Assembly: GCF_009805585.1 (NCBI RefSeq)
Contig: NZ_VHIN01000010.1
Location: 248,001 to 312,000 of the forward strand
Reading direction: 5' to 3'
Source of the DNA: Glutamicibacter sp. JC586
Lineage (GTDB): Bacteria > Actinomycetota > Actinomycetes > Actinomycetales > Micrococcaceae
Length of the DNA: 64,000 nt
The translations under genes and the position numbers were made by a program. Of the stretch, positions 54,888-63,731 are shown piece by piece. Under the pieces are notes generated by a model. It had not been told where the DNA came from, ran no database searches, and saw only the letters and a program-made list of their open reading frames with translations. Every line of letters begins with the position of its first letter. The stretch's first letter is position 1.

Positions 54888-55286
54888 ATGGTTGAAATTC
54901 CTACCAGTGGCAAAGTACGGCTCGACGCGTGGTTGTGGTCCGTGCGCATCTACAAAACTCGTTCCGCTGCCACCACTGCGTGTCGTGCCGGTCATGTGCG
55001 CCTCAACGGCGAGCCTGTTAAGGCCTCACAAAATATCGTTGCTGGTGATCGCGTACGCGTGCGTAAAGACGGATTTGACCGAGACCTCGAAGTCACCGGC
55101 TTACTCTCGAAACGAGTATCTGCTCCGCTGGCAACCAAGTGCTACCTTGACCATTCTCCCCCGCGTGAGCGTTTGGTGATTCCGCAAGTACCGGTTCGTG
55201 AGCGCGGAGCCGGGCGTCCCACCAAGAAGGACCGCCGCGAGATGGATCGCTTGCGTGCTTCTTGGCAGGAACCCGAGTCAGACTAG
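54888..55286 (+). CDS. S4 RNA-binding protein (HslR/Hsp15-like)
   Basis: A 132-residue protein with an N-terminal S4 domain: VRLDAWLWSVRIYKTRSAATTACRAGHVRLNG, and a basic C-terminal tail. E. coli Hsp15 binds 50S subunits carrying stalled nascent chains and helps recycle them after heat shock; a similar role is likely. The ATG at 54888 lies 34 bp after the lipoprotein stop. Its stop overlaps the convergent S9 peptidase stop by 4 bp. It is longer than the bare S4 domain because of the Arg/Lys-rich tail. Confidence 0.85.
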   Translation: MVEIPTSGKVRLDAWLWSVRIYKTRSAATTACRAGHVRLNGEPVKASQNIVAGDRVRVRKDGFDRDLEVTGLLSKRVSAPLATKCYLDHSPPRERLVIPQVPVRERGAGRPTKKDRREMDRLRASWQEPESD

Positions 55287-57232
55287 GACAGTTCGATACC
55301 CGGGGCGTCAGTCTCAAATCTAAAGATCTGAGCATAGAACGCCAACGACGATTCCAATGCCCGCACAATATTCTCGGACTTCCTAAATCCGTGCTGTTCA
55401 CCTTCAAAAAGGATGTAGGCATGGGCGATGCCTCGCTCGGCGAGCGCATCAGCCACCACTTGCGACTGGGCCGGCGGTACGACCTTGTCTTCGTCGCCTT
55501 GCAAGAGCAAAACCGGGCAAGAAATCTTTGACACGTGGTTAATTGGTGCACGTTTCTCATAAAGGTCCGCAGCTTCTGGGTAGGGACCAACCAGAGAGAA
55601 CATGTATTGGGATTCAAAGTCATGAGTATCTTGCACTAGACCTACAAGGTCAGACACCCCGTAGCGGCTGATGCCTGCGGTGAAGACATCAGCGAAGGTC
55701 AGCGCGCACAGCACCGTCCAACCGCCGGCGCTTCCACCTTCAATGCCAATCCGTGCTGGGTCAGCGATTTTTTGTCCTACTAGTGCGTTGATTACTGCAA
55801 CGGTATCTGCGACGTCAACAACGCCCCAGGACCCGCGCAACCGATTGCGGTATTCCCGCCCGTAACCGGTGGATCCTCCATAGTTCACATCAACCACACC
55901 AATGCCACGCGAGGTGTAGTAAGCCACCGTTGCACTCAGTGTTGGATTAGCTTGGCTCGTTGGCCCACCGTGCACAAAAGTCACAAATGGGGGTAGTTCA
56001 CCTTCAACGCCGGTGAGATCAGCTTGGGCTGGACGGTAGAGCAGTGCATGCACAGACTGACCGGCCAAGTTTTTGCATTCGAATTCTTCAACGTCCGGCA
56101 GCATGGCTGGATCCGGTAGGTCACCAATCGCACGGGTGATTTCGCTGTGCTCGAGGGTTTCCAGATTGATGAGCGTGATCTGTTCGCCCTCTGTCATCGA
56201 CGACGTTCCTGCCAAGAGCCAACTATCTTTGAGCGCCAATGGGCGGATGCCGGTGAACGGTAATTCGATGGCATCCAGCCCGCCTGTGGCTGAGTGCACT
56301 CGTGCCAGGCTCTTGGTCCCGGTTCCGTAGGAGCACAGCAACGTGTGTGGATTTTCCACCACATACCAGCGGGTGCCAACCTGCCAGAGCGGGCCGGCGA
56401 ATTCGGCGGGACGGTCCACGAGTCGTGTAGTTCGCGAAGACTCGTCTTGATAGACGTAAGGATTCCACCAACCGCTGGCATCAGAGATAAAAGCAATACG
56501 GTCGTCATCCAGCCATTCTGGTTGCATCACCGATTCTTCTTCACCGCCGGCGATGACACGGCTAGCAAGAATTCCCTCATCAGTCAGCTGTGCCAAGTGC
56601 AAACGAGTGGAATCCCAAGGCATGTTGGGGTGTTCCCAACTGATCCACGAAAGTTTCTGACCATTGGGGCTCAGTCGCGGTGCTGCGACAAAGCGCGCTG
56701 GCGCACTAAGTACGCGAATCTTAGACAAGTCACTGGCAGCGCTGCCGTTTAAAGGAATGGCCACAATATGACGTACGGGTTCAGCACGTAAATCTTCCAT
56801 GATGGCCACGACCGTATTTTCGGGGCCTCGGGTAAATTCAGCAAAGCGTAGTTTAGGGTCGCCGTCCACCAAGCTCTGGGGCGTTAGCACCGTGGGTTCA
56901 CTCTGCCCGAGGGTCAGTGAATAAACTCGTTGGTCGCTGAAGTTCGCGAAGATGATTCGTGCTGGTTCCTCTTCAATGAGTATCCAGCTTGCTCCACCAT
57001 ATTCGTGAACGCGTGAACGAACGTTGAAGGGGGCGTCAATCAGTTCTTTGCTGTTTTCACCGTTGCGGTCATACTCAACCAGAGTGATTCGGCCACCTTC
57101 TGCGGGACGGCCTTCTTGGACAATAATCCGCTCGCCGTTGAAGCAGGCCCCTCCCAAGGGTTTGGTCCCCGCGGCGACGTCATGTGCTGTGATTGAAGAA
57201 GGCCAGGATCCGAAAGGCAAGTTCATAGGCAT
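55283..57232 (-). CDS. prolyl oligopeptidase-family peptidase (S9)
   Basis: A 649-residue S9 serine peptidase. Residues to about 380 form a beta-propeller that screens substrates; the alpha/beta-hydrolase domain follows with the nucleophile Ser501 in IEGGSAGGW and a terminal EGEQHGF supplying the His, with Asp in GDEDKVVPP. It cleaves small peptides in the cytosol, as in dipeptidyl aminopeptidase/acylaminoacyl-peptidase. There is no signal peptide. The start is ATG 57232 (or 57226, two codons on). The convergent S4 gene overlaps its stop, and no terminator is present there. Confidence 0.9.
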   Translation of the reverse strand: MPMNLPFGSWPSSITAHDVAAGTKPLGGACFNGERIIVQEGRPAEGGRITLVEYDRNGENSKELIDAPFNVRSRVHEYGGASWILIEEEPARIIFANFSDQRVYSLTLGQSEPTVLTPQSLVDGDPKLRFAEFTRGPENTVVAIMEDLRAEPVRHIVAIPLNGSAASDLSKIRVLSAPARFVAAPRLSPNGQKLSWISWEHPNMPWDSTRLHLAQLTDEGILASRVIAGGEEESVMQPEWLDDDRIAFISDASGWWNPYVYQDESSRTTRLVDRPAEFAGPLWQVGTRWYVVENPHTLLCSYGTGTKSLARVHSATGGLDAIELPFTGIRPLALKDSWLLAGTSSMTEGEQITLINLETLEHSEITRAIGDLPDPAMLPDVEEFECKNLAGQSVHALLYRPAQADLTGVEGELPPFVTFVHGGPTSQANPTLSATVAYYTSRGIGVVDVNYGGSTGYGREYRNRLRGSWGVVDVADTVAVINALVGQKIADPARIGIEGGSAGGWTVLCALTFADVFTAGISRYGVSDLVGLVQDTHDFESQYMFSLVGPYPEAADLYEKRAPINHVSKISCPVLLLQGDEDKVVPPAQSQVVADALAERGIAHAYILFEGEQHGFRKSENIVRALESSLAFYAQIFRFETDAPGIELS

Positions 57233-57306
57233 ATTCTTGATCCTAGCGATCTTTGGGATACAGAACGACCCTTAAGAAGAATCATTCAGAAGAGCTTGGA
57301 AAATCT

Positions 57307-57846
57307 ATGAGTAAATTTGCTGTATTTCTTCGTGGCGTGAATGTCGGTGGAGTGAAGGTGCTGATGAAAGACCTCAAGCAGTTACTGCAGGAGGCCGGGT
57401 TCACCGAGGTAAAGACGCTACTGGCCAGTGGCAATGTGGTTCTCGAATCCTCGGAATCTGATCCACAGCTCATTCAGGCACGGTGCGATGAACTGCTTTC
57501 GAAGCACTACCAACGCAGTATTCCCACGCTGGTTTTTGATGCCCAACAGATCAAAGAGCTGGCAGGTCCCTTCGCCCTGCCAATTCCTGAACCGGTCAAG
57601 GAGCATCACGGCTACCTCACGCTCTGTCAGAGCACCACGGATGCCAAGGAACTCGGTGAGGCAATTGATGCCTTGGAAAGCTCCCAAGATTTTCTGATCC
57701 TTGGTCGTGCGCTACTTTGGGTCGCGGCTAAGGGAACCAGCACCACCGATCCATTGGCCAAGCTGATTCAAACGCAAGCTAAGCAAAGAACCCTGACGAC
57801 TCGTAACCACAACACTCTGGTGAAAATTGCCAAAATTATTGGCTGA
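57307..57846 (+). CDS. DUF1697 family protein
   Basis: A 179-residue protein of the DUF1697 family. The opening VFLRGVNVGGVKVLMKDLKQ and TLLASGNVVLES are the family signature; the end is a basic TTRNHNTLVKIAKI stretch. The domain fold is known in structures, but no activity has been assigned. I use the ATG at 57307, with GGAAA upstream; a longer frame from 57253 is rejected. It is divergent from the S9 peptidase and has no obvious functional neighbour. Confidence 0.85.
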   Translation: MSKFAVFLRGVNVGGVKVLMKDLKQLLQEAGFTEVKTLLASGNVVLESSESDPQLIQARCDELLSKHYQRSIPTLVFDAQQIKELAGPFALPIPEPVKEHHGYLTLCQSTTDAKELGEAIDALESSQDFLILGRALLWVAAKGTSTTDPLAKLIQTQAKQRTLTTRNHNTLVKIAKIIG

Positions 57847-57908
57847 TGGGTGCAACAGGCAATAATTGGGCATTGACCACACTTCACTGACCCTGCAAAG
57901 GCTCTGGA

Positions 57909-58565
57909 ATGTACATTCTGATTGAACTCGTCGGCATCTTCTTCTTCGCCGTAGCCGGCTCGCTCATGGCTGCCCGGCGCGGTTTTGATCTGCTGGGTTC
58001 GGTGTTCCTCGGTGGTGTTTGCGGCCTGGGTGGTGGTGTAGTCAGGGATTTGATTCTGAATGAATCCCCCGCGACCTTCCAGCACCCGATCTACTTTGTG
58101 CCACCGGTGTTGGCGGCCTTGTGCGTCTATGCGTTCACTCCGGCCGTAAGAAAACTTCATCGTCTGGTTCAGCTCTTTGATGCAGCAGGCCTCGGACTGT
58201 TCTGTATGACCGGTACCCTCAAAGCCTTGGAGCACCAGTTCAACCCGGTCACTGCGATTCTGCTGGGCGTGATCACCAGTGTGGGTGGCGGTCTATTGCG
58301 TGACGTTATTTCTAACGTCACCCCGGATTTGTTCAACCCTCGCGATATCTACGCGCTGGCAGCCATGGTTGGTTCAACGTTAACTGTCTTAGCGTGGCAT
58401 TTGGGTGTGATGAATTCTTTGGTGGGCTTTGGCATTGGCGCCTTGGCCTTTGCTATCCGTGTCGCTTCACTGCGTTTTGGTTGGTCGGTGCCTTTGGCAG
58501 CGGGCCACTGGCACCGATCCACCCCCACCTCGCCGGGTCACGACGGACCGCAGCGTCACTTCTAG
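57909..58565 (+). CDS. trimeric intracellular cation channel family protein (UPF0126/YadS)
   Basis: A 218-residue membrane protein of the TRIC/UPF0126 family. Two repeats of three helices each carry the family GGxxRD motif, here GGGVVRDLIL and GGGLLRDVIS. Prokaryotic TRIC channels conduct K+ and related ions. AAAGG lies about 8 nt before the ATG. It sits after DUF1697 (62 bp) on the same strand and may be co-transcribed. The tail after the last helix is hydrophilic and His-rich. Confidence 0.85.
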   Translation: MYILIELVGIFFFAVAGSLMAARRGFDLLGSVFLGGVCGLGGGVVRDLILNESPATFQHPIYFVPPVLAALCVYAFTPAVRKLHRLVQLFDAAGLGLFCMTGTLKALEHQFNPVTAILLGVITSVGGGLLRDVISNVTPDLFNPRDIYALAAMVGSTLTVLAWHLGVMNSLVGFGIGALAFAIRVASLRFGWSVPLAAGHWHRSTPTSPGHDGPQRHF

Positions 58566-58579
58566 GTTTTACCCTCAGC

Positions 58580-59836
58580 TCAGTCGATGCGTTCGAGCTT
58601 GCCCATCTCTTCGTTACCCGGAGCATCATCTTCAATGGTGCGTGAAGGGTTGATGATCACCGCGCCAATCAGCATCACGACCACGCAAACGGCGATCATC
58701 GAGAACGCCGCGCCCCATGAATCGGTGGCCTTCTGCACCACACCAAAAAGCATCGGTACGACTGCGGCACCGGCATAGCCAAGACCCTGAGCGAAGCCGG
58801 AAAGTACGCCAGAGCCGTAAGTGGTCCGCGAGCGTAGGTTCATCATCAACAACGCCACCGCGAAGGTGCCCTGCCCCAGTCCTGCTGCGCAGATCCACAG
58901 TGCGGTGTTGTGAGTTGGCGAAAAGAAAATGCCTAGGTGCCCGGTGATCCAACAGACGGTAAAGATCAGTACCGCAATGATTGGATTTTTCAACCTCGGT
59001 ACCCACAGCGGAACTAATAGGCTCATAGGTAGACCAAGAATGGCAAAGAGTGCCAGCATGTTGCCCGCAGTCATCTCATCAAGTCCGCGATCTTGCAGAT
59101 ACGGCGGCAGCCAGGTGAAGTACACGTAAGTCTGGGCAGAGTTACCAGCCAAGAAGATTGCCAGTCCCCAGGCAACTTTGGACTTCCACGGGTTGATCTT
59201 GGCCACTGGGTGAGCCACCGAGTTGGCCCCAACAGCAGGTTCTGAACGGTTAATACCTCGGTCAGCGAAGAGCTGAACCATCCATGGGATAAGCACTATT
59301 CCCGAGAGCGCGGCCCATGAACCGATGGACACTTTCCAGTTGCTCATGTTGGCCAACGGAACTGAGAACTGAGGTGCCAACCAGGTACCCACGGCAATCA
59401 TGGTCACGTACCCACTGGTGACAATGCCAATGCGTTCCGGGAAATATTTCTTAACCAATGGCGGTAAAACTACGTTGCCCATTCCGTAACCGGCCAACGC
59501 CACCACAGACAAGGCAAGGAAAGAGTAGACCTCGGGCATGAACACGCGCGCCAGCTGACCTGCTACCGCGAACACCAAGGCAATGATCAGGGTTTTTTCC
59601 AGCCCAAAGAGTCTGATCAATCTCGGAGTTAGCAACCCAAAGACAGCAAAAACGATGGGGGCGAGCATTGCCAGCAGACCCGTAGTTAGCTCGGTAAACT
59701 CAATATCCGTTTTGATTCTGGCCAGCAATGGCGGCACCGAAACGACAGCTGCTCGCAGGGACAAGGCGAGCATGAGGATGCCAGCAAGTGCCCCGATTCG
59801 TCCGCGTAATGGTGTGGAGGTACTGTCTTTCGCCAT
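58580..59836 (-). CDS. MFS transporter, CynX/NimT family
   Basis: A 418-residue major facilitator transporter with about twelve membrane segments. The opening LRAAVVSVPPLLARIKTDIEF and TGLLAMLAPIVFAVFGLLTPRL match the CynX/NimT (cyanate/nitroimidazole) group. Substrate may be a small organic compound, but this cannot be read. It starts 14 bp after the TetR stop on the same strand, so the two form an operon and TetR likely controls it. It is convergent with the TRIC gene, 14 bp apart. Confidence 0.85.
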   Translation of the reverse strand: MAKDSTSTPLRGRIGALAGILMLALSLRAAVVSVPPLLARIKTDIEFTELTTGLLAMLAPIVFAVFGLLTPRLIRLFGLEKTLIIALVFAVAGQLARVFMPEVYSFLALSVVALAGYGMGNVVLPPLVKKYFPERIGIVTSGYVTMIAVGTWLAPQFSVPLANMSNWKVSIGSWAALSGIVLIPWMVQLFADRGINRSEPAVGANSVAHPVAKINPWKSKVAWGLAIFLAGNSAQTYVYFTWLPPYLQDRGLDEMTAGNMLALFAILGLPMSLLVPLWVPRLKNPIIAVLIFTVCWITGHLGIFFSPTHNTALWICAAGLGQGTFAVALLMMNLRSRTTYGSGVLSGFAQGLGYAGAAVVPMLFGVVQKATDSWGAAFSMIAVCVVVMLIGAVIINPSRTIEDDAPGNEEMGKLERID

Positions 59837-59850
59837 TGAAGTCTTCCTGA

Positions 59851-60408
59851 TTAGCTTTGGTTGAGATTCCCCAACTTTTTGATCGATGAGACTAACTCTA
59901 GTAACCGATCCAGCTCACCATCAAAATTACGCTGATACCAATCGCCCGGAAGAGAGAGTGAAGCGTAGAGACCTTCACCGGTCAGTATGACCAAATGGGC
60001 GAGATCTCGATTTCCAATTTCATCTAGAACACAGTTAAACCATCGTTCGCTGGTGCTTTCTAGCGCCTCCAAGGCAGGCTTGACTCCAGCCTGAGCCAAA
60101 CGGTGCAGTGCCACCAGGTGGCGGTCCAGCTCTGTGTCCACTTCTGCGCTGGTGCGAATGAAGTAGGACGAGGCGCCCTCATCAGCAGTGCTCATGAGTT
60201 CAAGGTCGTGAGCAATGTGCACTTCAGCAGCTTCAATAAGCGCCTCAGCCAAGGCTTCTTTGGAGGCGAAGTGGTACAGCAATCCACCCTTAGATACGCC
60301 AGCGCGGGCCGCAGTGGCGTCCAACGTCGCCGCGCGTTCACCTTCTTCACATAAGAGTGAAATGTAGGCATCGAGTACTTTGCCGCGGGCAGCTGGTGGG
60401 CGGGCCAT
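59851..60408 (-). CDS. TetR/AcrR-family transcriptional regulator
   Basis: A 185-residue TetR protein with the DNA-binding region ATLDATAARAGVSKGGLLYHFASKEALAEA. It lies first in an operon with the CynX-type exporter and is divergent from a DHA2-type exporter. Between the two start codons is a 28-bp near-perfect palindrome (60460-60487), very likely its operator, so it probably represses both exporters. The tail end is a hydrophobic helix region for the ligand pocket. Confidence 0.9.
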   Translation of the reverse strand: MARPPAARGKVLDAYISLLCEEGERAATLDATAARAGVSKGGLLYHFASKEALAEALIEAAEVHIAHDLELMSTADEGASSYFIRTSAEVDTELDRHLVALHRLAQAGVKPALEALESTSERWFNCVLDEIGNRDLAHLVILTGEGLYASLSLPGDWYQRNFDGELDRLLELVSSIKKLGNLNQS

Positions 60409-60459
60409 AACTCTCCGTTTCCTTGGATTGGTGATCTATTTCAACCTTATCTTCAATGG

Positions 60460-60487
60460 TAACTCTACCGTCTGGACGGTATAGTTA
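60460..60487. promoter_or_regulatory. TetR-type operator between divergent exporters
   Basis: TAACTCTACCGTC-TG-GACGGTATAGTTA has 12 of 13 matching arm positions. It lies 50 bp from each start codon (TetR at 60408, DHA2 exporter at 60538). The size and two-base centre fit a TetR dimer or pair of dimers. Confidence 0.75.
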
Positions 60488-60537
60488 CGAAGGGGAAACA
60501 ACCCTCCATCCAGTTCTAACCATCAAAGGTGAAAGAA

Positions 60538-62055
60538 ATGAGCTCGAACATCTCCGAACGCGCTTCCACGCTGAGCAAGTCGCGTCGTTGGGCGGCGTTG
60601 GCTGTTCTAATTTTCCCGGTACTACTAATTTCTGTAGACAACACTGTGCTCTCTTTTGCGGTCCCCGCCATGACTGAAGCCCTATCCCCTACCGGCAATC
60701 AGCTGTTGTGGATTATCGATATCTACGCCCTGATCCTGGCTGGTCTTTTGGTTCCGATGGGTTCTTTGGGAGATCGCATTGGACGCCGCAAGCTGTTGCT
60801 TATTGGCGCCAGCGGTTTTGCCGTGGTCTCGGCGGTGGCCGCCTTCGCCACCGATGCCAGTCAGCTCATCGCCGCTCGTGCCTTACTTGGTATTTTCGGC
60901 GCCATGCTAATGCCGGCAACTCTCTCCCTGATCCGCACGATCTTTCCGGACGCGGTAGAACGCCGCACGGCTATTGCGGTCTGGGCAGCGGCCTTCTCCG
61001 GCGGCGCGGTCCTCGGACCGATCGTTGGCGGGCTGCTGCTTGAGCACTTCTGGTGGGGTTCGGTGTTCTTGATGGCGGTTCCGATGCTGCTTCCACTGCT
61101 CATCGGTGGGCTAATCCTGGTTCCTGAATCCAAGGATCCCAATCCTGGACGAGTTGACCCGATCTCTATCGTGCTCATTATCTTCACGCTGTTGCCATTT
61201 ACTTACGCGATCAAAACCTTCGCCACCGCGCCTTGGTTCATTTCCGTGGCGGCAGTAGCCGTAGCGATCATCAGTGGAGTGAGCTTTGTACGCCGCCAGC
61301 TGGCCTCGACCTCTCCGATGCTGGAGATGCAACTGTTCAAAAATCCAGCCTTCTCCGGCGCCCTGATGGTTAACCTCATCGGCGTGTTCTCGCTAGTTGG
61401 TTTCATCTACTTCGTCTCCCAACACCTGCAGTTAATCACCGGCCTGAGCCCCATCCAGGCAGGCCTATGGATGACTCCGGGTCTGGTGCTAACCATGCTC
61501 TTCGGGCTGGCTGCCGTTGCGCTCTCGCGCCGTTTCGGTTCCCCGAACATCATGGCTTTGGGCTTGATCTTCTCGGCGGTTGCCTACTTGCTGGTTCTAA
61601 TGGCGGGGACCAACGCTAGTGCGCTCATGCTGATGATCGCTTTTGCGATCTTGGGCATGGGCATCGGTATGACCGAGACGCTTTCTAATGACATGACTTT
61701 GGCCGCCGTGCCACCATCCAAGGCCGGGGCCGCCTCGGCAATTTCGGAGACCGCATATGAAGTTGGTTCCGTGATGGGCGTGGCAGTTTTGGGCACCATT
61801 TTGAACTCGGCTTATTCCGCTCAGCTTTTGGTTCCCGGCTCCCTAGGTCAGGACCAAGCACAACTGGCACGCGAGACCTTGGGTGGGGCGCATCAGGTGG
61901 CTGCAGGCTTGAATGCCACCGATGCTCAGGCGTTGCTCGCCTCAGCGGCTCAGGCCTTCGATCATGGCGTATTACTTACTTCGACAATTGCCGCCGCACT
62001 CTCTTTGGTAGCCGCAGTGCTCGTATTTCGCGTCATCAAGCCGGTATTTAAGTAA
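60538..62055 (+). CDS. MFS drug exporter, DHA2 family
   Basis: A 505-residue proton antiporter of the QacA/EmrB type with about fourteen membrane segments. The opening SVDNTVLSFAVPAMTEAL and motif A GSLGDRIGRRKLLLIG are typical, along with the antiporter motif region GAVLGPIVGGLLLEHFWWGS. AAAGGTG lies 6 nt before the ATG, and a GTG three codons upstream is less likely. The shared operator and the divergent TetR gene make it a probable TetR-controlled efflux pump. Confidence 0.9.
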   Translation: MSSNISERASTLSKSRRWAALAVLIFPVLLISVDNTVLSFAVPAMTEALSPTGNQLLWIIDIYALILAGLLVPMGSLGDRIGRRKLLLIGASGFAVVSAVAAFATDASQLIAARALLGIFGAMLMPATLSLIRTIFPDAVERRTAIAVWAAAFSGGAVLGPIVGGLLLEHFWWGSVFLMAVPMLLPLLIGGLILVPESKDPNPGRVDPISIVLIIFTLLPFTYAIKTFATAPWFISVAAVAVAIISGVSFVRRQLASTSPMLEMQLFKNPAFSGALMVNLIGVFSLVGFIYFVSQHLQLITGLSPIQAGLWMTPGLVLTMLFGLAAVALSRRFGSPNIMALGLIFSAVAYLLVLMAGTNASALMLMIAFAILGMGIGMTETLSNDMTLAAVPPSKAGAASAISETAYEVGSVMGVAVLGTILNSAYSAQLLVPGSLGQDQAQLARETLGGAHQVAAGLNATDAQALLASAAQAFDHGVLLTSTIAAALSLVAAVLVFRVIKPVFK

Positions 62056-62108
62056 ACTTGGCGCACCACTTGCCCAAATTTTTGATTAATTGGTTCAAAG
62101 TTATTCAA

Positions 62109-62137
62109 TTGTCGACGGCAAGCACGTAGGCTAGGCA
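62109..62137 (+). promoter_or_regulatory. promoter of the cold-shock gene with long leader
   Basis: TTGTCG (62109-62114) and TAGGCA (62132-62137), 17 bp apart, lie about 214 bp before the cold-shock ATG. The long leader is typical of csp messages that refold in the cold. The rest of 62056-62350 holds no gene I can support. Confidence 0.4.
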
Positions 62138-62350
62138 GTGTAGTTCCAAAGTAATTCGCGAAGTACCCGTTAGAAGTATGTGAATGTCGAACCACCTCGG
62201 TTGACGCGAGCCCCCTTCTAGACGTGCAGTGAATGACTTGGCTGCTTCGCAAGTTCCATTCTTCCTTTGCGGAAGATGACTCTTGCGTAGATTACAACCA
62301 AGATCGCCAATAGAACCGGCGAGAAACGTCTGAAAGGACCAAAGAGAAAT

Positions 62351-62554
62351 ATGGCAACCGGAATCGTAAAGTGGTTCAACGCTGAAAAGGGCTTCGGCTT
62401 CATCGCACCAGACAGCGGAGATCCAGATGTCTTCGCACACTTCAGCGCCATCCAGACCCAGGGTTTCCGTACCCTGGACGAAGGCCAGAAGGTCGAGTTC
62501 GAAGTTGTTGAGGGTCCAAAGGGTCTGCAGGCTGCAGATATCCGCGCTCTCTAA
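62351..62554 (+). CDS. cold-shock protein (CspA family)
   Basis: A 67-residue cold-shock-domain protein. The RNA-binding motifs are KGFGFIAPD (RNP1) and VFAHFSAI (RNP2), with WFNAEKG at the start. It binds single-stranded RNA or DNA and melts structured messages in the cold. The AAAGAG/GGACC region before the ATG is a moderate ribosome site. The 5' leader is about 200 nt. A perfect terminator follows. Confidence 0.95.
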   Translation: MATGIVKWFNAEKGFGFIAPDSGDPDVFAHFSAIQTQGFRTLDEGQKVEFEVVEGPKGLQAADIRAL

Positions 62555-62587
62555 AGAAGGTCTTTGGCGCTAACGCCTGACTTTTCT

Positions 62588-62620
62588 AAGACGGTCACCG
62601 GCATTGCCGGTGACCGTCTT
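62588..62620 (+). terminator. terminator of the cold-shock gene
   Basis: AAGACGGTCACCGGC (62588-62602) and GCCGGTGACCGTCTT (62606-62620) form a 15-bp stem with an ATT loop, followed by a T run. Confidence 0.92.
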
Positions 62621-62679
62621 TTTGTAATGAGCGTTGCAGATCACGGAATACATCAGTCCACCGACCGGTTGTACTAGAG

Positions 62680-63672
62680 GTGAAGCTATCTATTTTGGAT
62701 CTTGCCCCGGTCGCTCCCGGGCAAACAATCGCCGACTCCTTTAAATCCTCCGTCCGTCTGGCCCAGACCGCAGAACGCCATGGTTATGAGCGTGTGTGGT
62801 ACGCCGAACACCACAACATGTCGACCATTGCCTCTAGCGCGACATCGCTGCTGATCAGCCACGTCGCCCACCACACCGACAAAATTCGTTTGGGCTCGGG
62901 CGGAGTCATGCTACCCAATCACTCCCCACTAGTGATCGCCGAGCAGTTCGGTACCCTAGCCACGATCTACGGCGACCGCATCGACCTTGGCCTGGGCCGA
63001 GCTCCGGGCACCGACATGACCACCTTGCGCGCGCTGCGCCGTGACCCATCGTCGGCAGATTCTTTCCCACATGACGTGCTGGAGCTGCAGGCTTACCTTG
63101 CCGGTGAGTCGCGTGTGCCAACGGTCTCTGCCACTCCGGGCGCCGGGACGAATGTACCGCTGTACATTCTGGGTTCATCATTATTCGGCGCGAAGCTCGC
63201 CGCCCAGCTGGGACTTCCGTATTCCTTCGCCTCGCACTTCGCCCCGGCAGCTTTACATGAGGCCATCCGCGTTTACCGCGATGAGTTCCAGCCTTCAGAA
63301 CAGTTGGCGCAGCCTTATGTGATCGCCGGTGTGGGTGTCGCTGCGGCAGAAACCGCGCAGAAGGCACATGAGTTACTGAACGTAGCCAAACGTCACCGCG
63401 TGGCCAGCTTCTTGGGCCGAAATGCTAAAAAGGAATTCACCGAGGCAGAGATCGACATGCTCATGGATACCCCACAGGCAGAACAGATCCTAGACATGAT
63501 GCGCTATACAGCGGTGGGTACCGGAGAGCAGGTTGCGGACTACCTGCAGCACTTTGCGACCACGTCGCAGGCCGATGAACTGATCACCATTCACTACCCG
63601 AACGAAGAACGTGAACGTTTGGAATCTGTGATGATCACCGCCAAGGCCACCGAACTGCTGGCTACCAAGTAG
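62680..63672 (+). CDS. LLM-class flavin-dependent oxidoreductase (luciferase-like)
   Basis: A 330-residue bacterial-luciferase-like monooxygenase of the MsnO8 group. [43 protein letters not shown], and [40 protein letters not shown] are the family blocks for flavin binding. It would use reduced FMN and oxygen on an unknown organic substrate. The GTG start has no good ribosome site, so the transcript may be leaderless. The AP-G-T and LGS blocks are intact, and the length is usual for the family. Confidence 0.88.
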   Translation: MKLSILDLAPVAPGQTIADSFKSSVRLAQTAERHGYERVWYAEHHNMSTIASSATSLLISHVAHHTDKIRLGSGGVMLPNHSPLVIAEQFGTLATIYGDRIDLGLGRAPGTDMTTLRALRRDPSSADSFPHDVLELQAYLAGESRVPTVSATPGAGTNVPLYILGSSLFGAKLAAQLGLPYSFASHFAPAALHEAIRVYRDEFQPSEQLAQPYVIAGVGVAAAETAQKAHELLNVAKRHRVASFLGRNAKKEFTEAEIDMLMDTPQAEQILDMMRYTAVGTGEQVADYLQHFATTSQADELITIHYPNEERERLESVMITAKATELLATK

Positions 63673-63695
63673 TCTTCGCAAACAGTACATACAGT

Positions 63696-63728
63696 TTCGC
63701 CCTCGTGCTCATTGAGCTCGAGGGCGAA
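63696..63728. terminator. bidirectional hairpin terminator
   Basis: TTCGCCCTCG (63696-63705) pairs with CGAGGGCGAA (63719-63728), with AGCTC/GAGCT-like inner pairing, then TTTT on the plus strand. It separates the LLM gene from the convergent MFS gene. Confidence 0.75.
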
Positions 63729-63731
63729 GTT

